DNA of 64,000 nucleotides from Raffaelea ambrosiae (lineage: Eukaryota; Ascomycota; Sordariomycetes; Ophiostomatales; Ophiostomataceae), in NCBI GenBank assembly GCA_002778195.1, contig PCDI01000005.1, positions 1,471,427-1,535,426 of the forward strand, written 5' to 3'. The notes under the pieces are model-generated. The model saw only the letters and a program-made list of their open reading frames with translations. It was not told where the DNA came from and searched no databases. The translations under genes were made by a program, and so were the position numbers. Positions 11,437 through 23,224 of the stretch are shown here, piece after piece (within the stretch, counting starts at the first letter, position 1; every line of letters starts with the position of its first letter).

Positions 11437-13209
11437 CTATTTCTCAACGGCACCGAAGCAACTGGGAAGAGTTAGTCTTTGTCCATGGTCTCAAAGAGGA
11501 TTGTAGAGAATGTGCAGAGTAAAAGTGGGGTACGTACGTCTCCATGATAATGCCGGTAATCCGGTAGGGGTCAGCGTTGGAGGCCGGGCGACGGTCCTCG
11601 AAGTAGCCGTAGCCCTTGGCGCCGACCTCGCGGGGAATGCGGATGGAGGCACCGCGGTTAGCAACGCCGTAGCTGAACTGGTCGATCGCACCGGTCTCGT
11701 GGCGGCCGGTCAGGCGCTTGTCATTGTCCTCGCCGTAGACGGCAATGTGCTCCTTGTGGCGGCCCTCAAGCTTCTTGATGGCCTCCTCGATGTACTTCAT
11801 GCCGCCCTCGACACGCATGTCCTTGGTGGAGAAGTTGGAGTGCAGACCGGCACCGTTCCAGTCGCCAGGGATCGGCTTGGGGTGGAACGACACCTTGGCG
11901 CCGAGATCCTCGGCAATGCGGTGCAGCAGGAAGCGCGACACCCACAGGTGGTCGCCCATCTCGATGCCCTCGCAGGGACCGACCTGGTACTCCCACTGGG
12001 CAGGCATGACCTCGGCGTTGGTACCAGAGATCTTGATGCCGGCGTACAGGCAAGCCTTGTAGTGGGCCTCGACGATATCACGCTGGACAACCCTGGGGAG
12101 GTGTTAGTAAGGAGCAAAGGAAAGTATGTTGAACACAAGAGGGGCGTGGGCAGGTGTATGGCGACGAGTACTTACTTGCCGGCACCGACACCGCAGTAGT
12201 ACGGGCCCTGGGGAGCCGGGAAGCCGCCCTCGGGCCAGCCGTACGGGCGGTCCTTCAGGTCCAGCAGGGTGTACTCCTGCTCCAGACCGAACCACGGCTT
12301 GGTCTCGGCATGGGCCTCCATGAGCTTGGCGCACTCGGCACGGTAGTTGAACTTGTTGGGGGTGCCGTCGGCGTTCCAGCACTCGGCGAGGACAAGGATG
12401 TTGGGGGACAGGAGGAAGGGCGAGGGGAAGACGGCGACGGGCTTCAGGTAGACGTCCGAGTTGTCGCCGGGGGCCTGGCCGGTCGACGAGCCGTCAAAGT
12501 TCCATATCGGGAGCTCGCTAACGGCGTACTCCTTCTCCTTGAGGGTCTGCAGGGGGGGGTTAGTATATCTTGTCTCAGACCAGTCGTGCCTGCTGCCCAG
12601 TACTCTAGAGAGTATTCAAAGAGTATTCTGGGGTATAGCAGGAGCTATGAGTCACAAGGGGGGAAACAGCGGGAATCAGTACGTACCCGGCTCTTAGAGC
12701 GCGTGTTGCCTTCTGAGTCGATCCAGATGTACTCGGCAATGATGCTGCCCTTCTGGTCCAGCTTGAGATACTTCTCGAGCTATAATCAGGGAAAGAGTCC
12801 CAAGTTAGTTTCCGTGCTTGGTTTGTATGCCGCCTGCATGCCCAGGCCCCTTCTTATCTCGTATCACTCCATCCTTCGTTATCTCCCATCTCCCCGCTCT
12901 TGCGATAAGAGCAAGAGGGAGCACGACGAGACTGGATTGGCGGATTGGGCTTACTGTGGTGGTGTTCGAGATGGTAGCCTGTTGATTGCAGTGTTAGCAG
13001 AGCTGGTTCTCGCCGATCTTCCTCGCAGACAAGCGCGGTATAGTGCAAAAATCCAGTACGAGTGAGCCATGCGCGTTTTGTGGAAGTTTACCCCAACGAA
13101 AAGGCAGGCTCCACGCAGGGAGAATCGCTCGTCACCAATGACCAATCGCGGACTCGTACGGAAGAGGAAGAGAAATAGAGACAAGAGGTATGTATATAGG
13201 ACTTACCAT
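11437..13209 (-). CDS. GLN1: Glutamine synthetase
   Basis: ATP-dependent condensation of glutamate and ammonium to glutamine; cytosolic, central to nitrogen assimilation. Model: six exons, 13209-13207 (only the ATG), 12978-12955, 12779-12687, 12546-12176, 12092-11538 and 11461-11437, giving 356 residues, the usual length of the eukaryotic enzyme. All five introns keep the frame. Motifs: NFDGSSTGQAPGDNSDVYL (beta-grasp), GLEQEYTLL (metal-binding Glu pair), NAEVMPAQWEYQVGPCEGI, GDWNGAGLHSNFST (ATP site), RLTGRHETGAIDQFSYGVAN, RGASIRIPR and GYFEDRRPASNADPY. The C-terminus, METCFGAVEK, comes from a 25-nt last exon after a GTACGT...GACTAAC...CCCAG intron. Oddities are the initiator ATG followed directly by GTAAGT, and an 8-codon second exon. 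The joins are hand-made, but the whole protein reads through without a break. Confidence 0.95.
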
Positions 13210-16200
13210 GGCTGCGGTGGTGTGTGGGAGAGGAAAGAGGAAATGGGTATATGAGTGATGGAAAGGGAGGGAGGCTCGTCAACGACGTTGAGGGTCGATG
13301 GGAATAAAAGATACAACAAGAAGGAAAAAGAGAAAAAAAGGAATCCGGGTGAACAATTGGGTCCTTATTAGATAAATAAGGGGAAAGGGGAGGGAAGTCT
13401 GTTGCAGCAGCAAGCAGAAGGGCAGGTTGGGAAAGGCAAAAGGCAGAAAACCACTGTCTGGCGGGGGTTCCGAGGAGCGGCGAAGAGGACCGCTTTTATC
13501 TATAATGCTATTATCGGGCTGGTGGGACGCAGTGGTGTCTTGAGCTTGGTGGGGCTCCGGTTTTTTTTTTACTGTTTTTTTTTTTTTTTTCTTGTGAGAG
13601 GAAAAAGCGAGAAAGTGGGGAGTACGAAAAGGACTGTGTTGGGGGTGTGGCAGTTGTAGTGTGGGATAGTTAGTTTGGGAGCCTGTATGTGGACGAAGCA
13701 ATTAACTGACCACTTTTTATTGCGAACAAGCGGAGAGATAAGGAGATCTTGTCTCTTTGTGAACGAGCGGTTTCTGGTCAATGTCCATATACAGAAAGAG
13801 CGTCGAAAAATGGCTCTTATGTTATTTTTTCCAATTTTGGGGGTTGTGGTGACCCCTCCTGTGTCCCAACCAGGCAAGGACGGGCGAACAGCAGAGGATG
13901 GGATGCTCCTGCCTTCTGCAGGGTGGTGGTGGTGGTCAAGGCAGGAACGACCTGGCAGGGTGGTGTCGGTTCTGGTGGGGGTGCGGCCTGGACAGGGGAT
14001 TGCACAAACAGCACGAGCGCTGTACTCGTACTCGTAGAGCAGCTGCGAAGAAGCTTTCCAAAAGGTCCTTTAACAAGAACCTCTAAACCGGCTTTCGTCG
14101 CTCGGGTCCACAGTGCGTCATGTGCGACCATCCGCTGGGAAGGATAGTATTATTAGCACCTGCCCAGCCCGCCAAAAAAAAAGTGCCTGCGGCCGCCCTG
14201 CGGCCGACTCTAGCAAAGTATCAAAGTATGAGTACTCGGCCTGCATGTACCGAGTCGGGCGGCGTTGTACGCTACGCACTCACTAGCGCGTCACAGCCAT
14301 CAGGGAACCAATGGCAGCACCGTTCGATATCGACGACGCATGCACAAAGTCTGCTGCTCGCAGCTTCGAGCAGCGCAACGGTGACCAACTATGAGCGGCC
14401 AGTCCAGTGCTCGGGTCTTAGGAATTGCAGGACAGTGTGTGCTTTCGTTTGTTCATCATGGTACTCCGATCCAACGGCCAGCCAACTCCCTGATCCGGGC
14501 CAGACAACGGCTGCGCGTCCTTTTGCACAAAGCCTCATACGATATCCCATACGACGATCTCACTCGCTGTCTCTCTCGGCCCTACGAGGGGCTGCATGAC
14601 ACGCCAGCAGGTCGGCAGGGTGGAGAGAGAGGGAGGGGCATGGGCAAGCAAGGACAGAGACCCGCGTGGGGTGGTGGCCCATCTTGTGGACATTGTTCCT
14701 GGGTGAGCAAGCGAGACGAACAGACAACCAGCCAGCCAGACAGCCAGCAAATACAAGCAGCCAGGCAATCTGCCAGCACCGTCCATTGGCAAGGCCTCTA
14801 TTACGACGGCCGTGGACTGGACTAGCAGCTATCCGCGGGTGGCATACCCACTCCGGACTGGGTCGAGCTGGTGAGGTGGACTGGTCTGACTTGTCGGGGT
14901 CATCTTTCCAGTCCCAGCCAACCCAAGACAACCTACATAGTATTATGTGCAAGCGCATGGCGGGGAGGGGGGGTAGGATTGTACGGTGTAATTCCCTCGT
15001 TTTGTCTGATTCTTGTGGAACCCCGATATTTCTCCCGTCGTTCCTCTGGAGAAATGGCTCGCTGGATCAGAGTCTGTAAGTGGTTAGTTGTGAACACCAC
15101 CAGAACTAACTGGACATTTATTTGGTATGGCTTCTCTACCTCTCTGCAGCTGCGGTTTCCGCAGGAGGGTAGACTGTGGCTTTCGCCGCCCCCCGCATCT
15201 GCATCGCATCTGAGGACTGTACGACGTATCTGCGTCCTGCATCTGCTGGCTGATCCGTTGGCCGAATCCATTGTCAACATCTGCAGTGTGCTTTGTCTGG
15301 ACCTGGGGCTGCACGCAACTGGACAACAGGAGTGACTTCTACCGAGGGTACTTTGTGTGTTTGTTCCTCTCCTGTGCTCTTGCCTCCCTCACCGTGTTAC
15401 GTTTCCCTTCCTCCTGCAAAGGAACATTCTGGCCCTTGCCTTGCCATCGGCTTGTCCAGATCCCCCCATGCCATAGTCGTGTCCTCCACGTCGTTCGTAG
15501 ACTCACACTCTCCCCCGCAAAAATCTCTGCTGATCCCTTTACCCCGTTGCCAAATAGAATCGTGTCCCATTTCTTGTTTGGTAACCATTTCGAAACACCA
15601 TTACCCCATTGCTCGAGAATTAGCATTGTTGTTTCTGGCCGCTTATTTTTGCGTGAAATCTGGGGAGGCGTCGTTGGTCTGGAGGCGCTGGAGTGGTATC
15701 CGTGCTGACCAATGAAGCTTGACGTACAGCATCTTATCGGCGAGCGCTGATTGGCGCGTGGGTATTCTCCTGTCATTCTTACCTAAGGGGCGACACAAAA
15801 GCCAAGACGCAAGGCACAGGCTCTTTCCCGCAGCCAAAAAGCACAGGCCAGGCGACACAAGTCAGGCGGTACCGGTACCTTCAGCTTTTTCTATGGGCAA
15901 CGCCTCTCTGCCTCAGGCCGCAACCGAGGCTGAAAACCGCAGGTCCAACCCCGGCCAAAGCCAGCCGGTCAAAGCCACTGTGACAGCCTGTCCAGACAGG
16001 CTATCCTTTCCCCCTGGGCTTGCCACCAACCCCAGCCCCGCGGCTGGCCACACTGCCTTGCCGACGTCACTGTTTAGTCACTCGCTTGCCCCTGGGCTCG
16101 TTTTCTCCCTTAATATACTATAGTTAGTAGGACCAGCCACAAGCCCCCCCGAAGATGCCCGACTTTTGCCATTTGGGCCTGTGACCAGCCTAGCCATGTG

Positions 16201-18343
16201 CCAATCCAGGTCCCCCTAGGCCATTCCGTGTCTTTCAACACTTCTCGGCCGTCGCCCTCGCCGCCCGTCAGCCTTTGTCCGATGCTTTTCTTTTACGTAT
16301 GAGAAAGGCGGTCTCGGCTGGGAAGTCTTGCCGGTTCCAGCTACTGTCCCGACAAGCACAGCCCATCGAGACACGGCAGTTTTTGTTAACTAACTAATTC
16401 CACACGATGGCCACATCCCTGATTCTGCCGGCCAAATCGGACGGGAGGCAACACAATCACAAGCTAGAAGCGAGGCAAGATGAGAGTTCCCGGATGCGGC
16501 CTGGCCGATCTGGCGGCTCGGCCACGAGGTGGAAGTGTCGTGAAGCATGCGTCTCTCTCCTACCATACGGAGTCCTCGTGCGCGGTCTATGTCCACTTAC
16601 ACACTCGTCCGCCTTGCGCTAAGATGGCCTCCACTGATGCGACTGCGTTCGCGATGCCCGCCGACATAGTTGTCTTTCATTGTGCATAAGCTTAGTCGTG
16701 TGCCCCTCCCAGGCCCGTCCGTGAACCCTATGCGCACTCGCGTCCTTTCTTGGTCTCTGCGTGCGTAGTCAGAGATCAATTAAAAAAAAAAAAAATATTG
16801 CCGCTCCACTCAGCATCTCACCCAATTGCCGTGGCCACAGTGAGTATGCGCCACACGCGCTTCGGCTCTCAGCAACGGCAGCTGCAATGGAGCGCGCCTT
16901 CCTAGTGTCGCAAGCATACTCCTTGCCGAGCAGTCTCTCTCTCTGCGGTTCCGACTGCCTAACGCAGCAATTTGGATCGAACTGGGAGAAGCATGACACA
17001 GCCGCATTGAGAATTTCGGGTAATTGCATTCACCCTTGTATGCAGGAAAGTGACAATTGTTGTAAAAATAACGACGCCAACGAAATGTGAGATGCAGAAT
17101 AAAAAAAAATAATCAAACAGACAAATGAGAACCAAAGAAAAGCCGAGCAAGCAAATTAAGCAATCCATAGTTACTTTGTAGAACGATGGCCAGCTCCTGT
17201 CAGCCGTCATTTTCGCAAATCCCAGAGACCGGGACGTCCGATGGCACCCTGCGAACTGGACGAGTGCTCAGGAACGCTCTCTCTCGCTCGCTCGCTCTCT
17301 CTCCAATTCGGCTCTCAGTTTCTCATTGCCGCCTTATCGCATAATCGGCCAACCGGGTCCTGATCTTCTTCGCCTCCCCACATTGGCTGTCTCGTTCTTC
17401 TCCTCCATCCTCGCACACTCTCCCGGTCTGTCTCTGCGGCCTTCACATTGACTGACACATGCGATCGCGGGGATCGACAGAAAGAGACATCCCCTTTCGC
17501 CTCTCTCCCTGCGCTGCCCTGCCTGCCCTGCCCGACTAGGCGGGCACTCGGGACGTCTGTTTGATAATCTCGGGGTCGTCTTCTCTCTGTTTTTTTCCTT
17601 TTCTCTTCCTCGTCTTTTTCCGCCTTCTCCTGTCGCATGTGCGCTGTCGCGTGCTAGCAGATCACCTGCGCTTTGTCTCCAACTCATCCGCGCTTCTTTG
17701 TCCCAAGACTTTCTCTCCTGTTGCGAGCGCCTGCAAAGACACATCCTTTCTCTTCTTTCGCATCTCTTAGCCCTGCGTCTCTGTCTCTCTGACTCTTTTC
17801 TGTCGCCTTGTTATGCCAAGCAGCAGGGCGCTGTGCCAGCCACCAATAGAGGGAGAGGGGCCCCCTCTTATTATCGTGAATGAAAAGGCCCGACACTGAA
17901 ACACGAACCTGACAGTTGAACCCACTCCCCCTACCCTTGGCCGATTATACGAGCCCGCACGCAGCCTTGGTCCATACGTCACGACTCCTGGCGCAATCCG
18001 TCGACAAGCGTTTTTCAAGAAGGGGGAGGCCGCAGAGAGACAGAGCGCGAGAGCGAGAGAAAACGGGCTCTTTCTTGCGAACTCGAATACTCTGTTGGAA
18101 GAGCCGAGAAGCTGCCGTGCATTGAACGAATTGGGGCAAAGACAGGACCGCGATCGTGCGCCAGACAGACCATACACACGAGGCCACGAATACAGACTAG
18201 GAGAGCAATTGGCTAGCTTGAACAAGCCTGTCTTCTTCCTTTTTCCTTTTTTTGTGGCTGCTCGACGCGACCGATTCTCTCGCACATCTCCTCGTCCTCC
18301 CTGACAGATTCCAATCCTCGCCCAGAGTTCCCCGACTAGTAAC
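13210..18343. other. 5.1-kb non-coding divergent region between glutamine synthetase and PKA
   Basis: The two flanking genes diverge, so this stretch holds both promoters and probably long leaders. It contains a poly-T stretch in GS-proximal DNA at 13560-13590, a TATA-like AT run at 16110-16135, poly-A at 16781-16794 and a CT/CG-rich tract at 17276-17302. I found no frame with domain content or coherent splice signals. Confidence 0.45.
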
Positions 18344-19678
18344 ATGGCGGCCGCGGCTCTGCATGGCACGACGACGACGACGACGACGCCCGGCTGCTGG
18401 CAGCCGCCGCCAGGATCGCGCAGCAGCAGCGGAGTTGGCTATGCGCAAACGGGGGCAATAACGGGTGCACCACCACCACCACTGCCCGGGAACAATGACG
18501 TCACAGGAGCAGCAGCAGGAGCAGCAGGGAGCTTTGGTGCAACAGCCGCCGACCCTTTGTCCCAGCATGCGCACCTGTCCGACTTTGTGCGCATCCGCAC
18601 GCTGGGCACGGGCACGTTTGCGCGCGTGTGTCTGGTGCGGCGGGCGCACCCGCGCGACGAGGCGGAGCGGCACCAGGTGTTTGCGCTCAAGATTCTGCGC
18701 AAGGCCACAGTAATCAAGCTCAAGCAGATCGACCACGTGCGCCACGAGCGGCGCATCCTGGGCGAGGTGGCCGGCCACCCGTTCATCACCAATCTGCAGG
18801 CGTCGTTTGCCGACCACGACTTCTTGTATCTGCTGCTGGACTATGTGCCCGGCGGCGAGCTGTTTAGCTACCTGCGCAAGTTCCGGCGCTTCGACGAGCC
18901 CGTGGCCCAGTTCTATGCGGCCGAGATTGTCCTGGTGCTGGAGTACCTGCACGAGCAGCAGGACGGCGTGGCGTACCGGGATCTGAAGCCGGAAAACCTG
19001 CTGCTGGACGCCAACGGACACGTCAAGCTGGTGGACTTTGGGTTCGCCAAGCGTCTGGGCCGCGACGGCGCCGAGGGTGCCGTCGAGACCTACACGCTGT
19101 GCGGGACGCCCGAGTACATTGCGCCCGAGGTGATCCAGAACATGGGCCACACCACGGCGGTGGACTGGTGGGCCTTGGGGATTCTCATCTACGAGTTTCT
19201 GACAGGGTATCCGCCCTTTTGGCACCAGAATCCGCTGGAGATATACAGGCAGTAGGTCCCCCTTGTCCCCAGACGGCAGCTTTTTTTTTTTTTTCAATTT
19301 TTTTTTTCCCAATTTTTTTCTCAGTCTTCCAATTTGCTAACTCCTCCAAGAATCCTCGAAAAACCAGTCGCCTTTCCCCACGACCCACCCATCTCTCCCG
19401 CCGCCCAGGACATTGTGCACCAGTTCTGTACCGTCGACCGTTCCCGGCGGCTGGGCAACTTGAGTGGAGGCGCCGCCAAGGTGCGGGAGCACCCATTTTT
19501 TGCGGGCATCGATTGGGACGGTCTACTGGCGCGGCGGCAGCCGGGTCCGATTGTGCCGCCGGTGCGGTACGTGGGAGATGCGCACTGTTTTGATATTTAC
19601 CCGGAAGACGATGTGGACGTGGACCGGTACACGGAGGACATGGAGGCGAAGTGGGAAGGATACTTTGCAGATTTTTAA
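18344..19678 (+). CDS. cAMP-dependent protein kinase (PKA) catalytic subunit
   Basis: An AGC-family Ser/Thr kinase, released from its regulatory subunit by cAMP; in fungi it governs growth, germination and nutrient signalling. Model: exons 18344-19251 and 19351-19678 (411 residues). The intron runs from GTAGGT to CTAACTCCTCCAAG and joins EIYRQ to ILEKPVAFP. A low-complexity, Thr/Pro/Gly-rich N-terminus of about 75 residues precedes the kinase: Gly-rich loop LGTGTFARV, VAIK-equivalent FALKILRK, catalytic YRDLKPENLL, DFG in VDFGFAKR, activation loop TLCGTPEYIAPEV with the PDK1-site Thr, and HTTAVDWWALGILIYEFLTG. The C-terminal AGC tail ends in YFADF, a short hydrophobic motif in the place of FxxF. 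The short N-terminus may suggest the second (C2-type) fungal isoform rather than the main one; a phylogeny is needed, so no symbol is given. Confidence 0.95.
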
Positions 19679-20547
19679 GGGAGGAGGTGAGAGATAGAGA
19701 AGGGAGGAAAGAGGATGGGATTTTTATGAAAGATTTCGCTTTTTGGCGTTTGGTTTTTTGTTTTATATATTTGTTTTTTGTGTGTGTGCGTGTGTGTGTG
19801 TGTGTGTGTGTTCTGTTTTTTTTTTTTTTGCCTTCATATCTCATGAGCGACATGCCATATTTGATTTTTGAGATTTCCTTTTGTCAAAGACAACCAAGAT
19901 CGAGAAGGGGAAAGGGAGACGAAAACTTGCTGTTTTCCTGGGCGGGGATATAGAGACAAGACCTGGATGGGGTTCTTATGACTGTTGAGAAAGACGGGAA
20001 GGCTGGATTGGACGAACGCAAAGGAATGGAGATGGCTCCCCAAGCGCTTCTTCAGAGACACGTTTTGTTTTGTTTTGTTATCGTTATTGTATTTGGTTTA
20101 TGCTAGTTGCGGATAGGAAAGGGGGAGCTTCAAGAGGGGGGGGGGGGCAGAAAGGCGGGAGACCAATTATGATACCAACCTTTTTTTTTTCGATTTCCCT
20201 TTATTCTATGCTTCTGGATATGGCAAATGAACAAGGGTATGCAAACCAAAAGTGATTTCGTGTTTTTCAGAAGGGAATAGAAAAAAGACATTATCTCATT
20301 ATTGAATGCTATGGCGTTTGGGGGGGAGGGGGGGGTTATGTAGATTTTGTGGTTGTGTGAAAAAGAAGGTAACTGCTTTTTGAGGAGAGGAGAAACAATA
20401 CGTAGGGACGTCGTGAAGAGTGGACAAAGAAGAAACAAAGAAACAAGAGAGATGGAGACAGTAGAAAGGAAAGCCATCGTAAAATCATCGCAGAGGCATC
20501 GCAGAAGTATAAAACATGCAAGACAAGGAACATATACAGACATTGCC

Positions 20548-20670
20548 AACATGAAGGACATGGAGAACATGAAGAACATGAAGAAGATGAAGGACATGAA
20601 GGACATGAAGAACACGAAGAACACGAAGAACACGAAGAACATGCAGAACATGCAGAACATGCAGAACATC
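20548..20670. repeat. 9-bp tandem repeat (AACATGAAG family), about 13-14 copies
   Basis: Units alternate AACATGAAG, GACATGAAG, AACACGAAG and AACATGCAG in blocks, so sub-families have expanded locally. Because the unit is a multiple of three, both strands carry long open frames (Asn-Met-Lys on plus, Met-Phe-Cys/Val on minus). Confidence 0.9.
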
Positions 20671-20863
20671 CAACGTCCGTTCCTTCCATGACAAGAGACA
20701 CAACCGCCACCCGCCGAGGACAAACCTTGAAATCCGTCAGCCCGCCACTCGCCATCGTGCCACCCCGTACAACTACCACTTGCCCTCCGCGATAACCGTG
20801 ATACCGCGCACGCAACTCTGTTCTTTAGTAAGTGGCGTTGTAGTACCCACGCTCATCGTCTAG

Positions 20864-20894
20864 TACCACCACCACCACCACCACCACCACCACC
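20864..20894. repeat. (CAC)n microsatellite
   Basis: About ten perfect CAC trinucleotides in the 3' flank of the 5-phosphatase gene, outside coding sequence. Confidence 0.9.
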
Positions 20895-20953
20895 GCCAGC
20901 GTGGAAAAAAACTCTTTCCCTATTTCTCTCCCCTCTCTTCCTCTTTTTTTTAT

Positions 20954-23224
20954 TCACATCACTCCAACATACAGCCAATATGCCCCCACTAGAGCAAATA
21001 AGGCCGTGGCCATGGCCACCGCACCGCCCTGCGTGTTAAACAGTAGCATCCCGCTGCCCGCTACCCACTCGCGCCGCCGCGCCTGCACGCGCCGATCCCA
21101 CGAGTCCGTGTCAATGGGGACAGGGAGGTGGATGCGGGGGTCAACCACCCGCTGCTGGACAATATCCTTGGAAGAAGAAGAAGAAGAAGAAGGACCCGAT
21201 GCGCTGATATCTCGGCTGGTGCTGGAGGAGGCCGTTGCTGCCGCCACACCCCGACTCGTGGTGGCCGCACTGTTCAGCTCGCCGTCCTTTACCCTGTCCT
21301 CCTCCTCCTCCTCACCAGCGGCGTCCTCAACATCCACACCTGCACCCTCCTCGTCCCCCAGCAATGGCACCCGCGCCCGGAAGTACACCGGCTGGTGGTC
21401 GCTGCTCATCATCAACGGCAGCGAGTTGTATGCCTGAACCTCAACGGCCGGTGGTGGCGGCAATGACACGTCCTTTTTGCTGCGGGTCTTGCGCTGCGAA
21501 GAGGCCGAATCGGCCTGTTTCCGGGTCCACCGCCGCTTCGTCCACGCCGGTACGTCCTGGTACAGCACGCGGTCGCACCAGCTCGGCCAGCGGTGCGTCG
21601 CATACTTCCACGGCACTGGAGGCACCACGCCGTTGACTACTGACGATGGTGGCGAGAGTAGCGATGCGGTGGAGGCTGCAGCCGCTCCTCCGGCCTCTTC
21701 TCTCGCAGACTCCTCGAACGCGCGGATCTCGTCGGCGTTGGTCGCGTGCTCGGCCTCTGAAGCCGGCACTAGGTCGTACTTGTATGTCGGTGGGAATGTA
21801 ATGGGCGCCTCATGCATGCCGTGTAGCACGCGGCCGGCCAGGCGCTCCTGGGTCAGCTGGTCGCGCTCGAGAAACGCGGGCCAGGTCTTGGGGCCGGGAA
21901 GCTCAGCGCCAGCAGGTGGAGAGGTGTCGCTGATGCGGTAGTTGAGGTCGCCGGCCACGAAGAGCAGGCTGCTGGGGCGGAAGACGGAGATCTCGTGCAG
22001 CCGGCGACGCAGATCGCTGCCGCTATTGCTGCCGCCACCGGGGGTTGTGGGCGTTACGGGCGTGCCAGGCGTGGTGGGCGTCCCAGGGTCCGCTGTCGTC
22101 GGTGCCTGGCCATCCTGCTGTCCGAGGAGAAGCCACGCATCGTCGCCGGCTGCTTCAGCGGCAGCAGCCTCGGCCTCCTCCTCGGGCGTGCGTGGCGTAC
22201 TGGCAGCCTCGTTGTGGGTGCGTCCCTGCAGCCCCCGGCCGAGCGTGGTGCTAGCACCGCCTCCGTAGGCAGCCACGATGTCCTTGGGGTTGCCAAAGGT
22301 GAGGCTGGCCACGATGCTGCGCCAATTGGCGTTGCGGCGGCGCAGGTTCCACTCCATGGGGGCTAGGTGGGTAGCCACAAAGGTCAGCTCACTAGGGGGG
22401 GTGCTGGAGCTGTCGTTCGCAGAGGACGAAGGAGGAGGCCCATAGGCAATCCGCACGCCCACTGCGCCCTTGTTGGCCATGTCTGCCACGCCAAAGCCGC
22501 ACTCAGCCACCTGGATGTCGTGGACCGTGGCCGGGTCGCGCGCAAACAGCAGGATGGCAGTCATGCCGACATGGGCCTGGCGCACGAGGTGGTACGGCTT
22601 GTTTTTGGTGTGCCGCCGCATCAGTGGTGCTGCTGCTGCTGTGCCGGCTGACGGCGCCTGTGCTGCGGTGCCCGCGGTGCCTGCCGTGCCCGATGCGGCG
22701 GCTGCCTCGCCATCGTCCTCCTCGTCGGCATCGCTGTCGAACGGTTGGTAGCCGGCATCAATGCGAGTAGCGGCCTCGGTCAAGGCCTGCTCAAAGCGGG
22801 AGATGTATGGAGTCAGGAAGTAGGAGCCGACAAAGGCGTGGCCCAGGGGGGCGACCTCTTGGAGGGAGCTGGGAGGTCAGCTGGAGCAGGAGGAGGGAAG
22901 GCGCCAGAGCTGGCCCCCAAAAAGTAAACAGCTCTCTACTTACAAGACGACCAGATCGGGCAGAGCCGAAGAGCCCGTATTGGCTCCCCCAGCGCCATGG
23001 TCGGCCAGCGCACGCTCGAGGTGGGCCGCAAACACGGGAACGTGGATCGGCGACTTGGCGCAGTTGAACGTGAGCAGGAGCAGGTCGAGCGTGGGAAATG
23101 AGACCATTTTGGTGGTGTTGTTGGTGGCAGAGGCGGCGGTAGCACTGGCGGCGCCAGCGGTGGAGCTGAAGGAGGCGGAGGAGGAGAGGACGGTTCTGTT
23201 GCGCGTTGGTGGCAACCGGGCCAT
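20954..23224 (-). CDS. INP54: Tail-anchored inositol polyphosphate 5-phosphatase (Inp54-like)
   Basis: Predicted to remove the 5-phosphate of PI(4,5)P2. Model: exons 23224-22944 and 22868-20954 (731 residues). The intron is GTAAGT...CTGAC...CCCAG and joins LPDLVVF to SLQEVAPLGHAF. Motifs of the endonuclease/exonuclease/phosphatase fold appear in order: LTFNCAK, the Mg-binding Glu in SLQEV, FVATHLAPMEWNLRRRN, FVAGDLNYRISD, ITFPPTYKYD, WPSWCDRVLY and SSDHQPV. Large Ala/Thr/Ser/Gly insertions between them account for the length (yeast Inp54 is about 384 residues). A hydrophobic segment at the extreme C-terminus (AMATALFALVGAYWLYVGVM) fits a tail anchor, as in yeast Inp54, which sits in the ER. 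The first Met may be internal Met40 (MVSFPTL) instead. The family assignment is firm; orthology to Inp54 rests on the tail anchor and overall order. Confidence 0.88.

Larger units (their letters stand above)
19679..20953. other. Intergenic between convergent PKA and 5-phosphatase genes
   Basis: 1.27 kb of 3' flank for both neighbours. It contains a TG repeat at 19771-19810, poly-G runs near 20137 and 20321, a 9-bp tandem repeat (20548-20670) and a CAC microsatellite (20864-20894). No gene is supported. Confidence 0.5.

Noticed and set aside
20130..20815. Minus-strand frames with repeated Met-Phe-Cys / Phe-Val residues
   Set aside because: They arise from the 9-bp tandem repeat and its flanks; there is no domain and no splice context.
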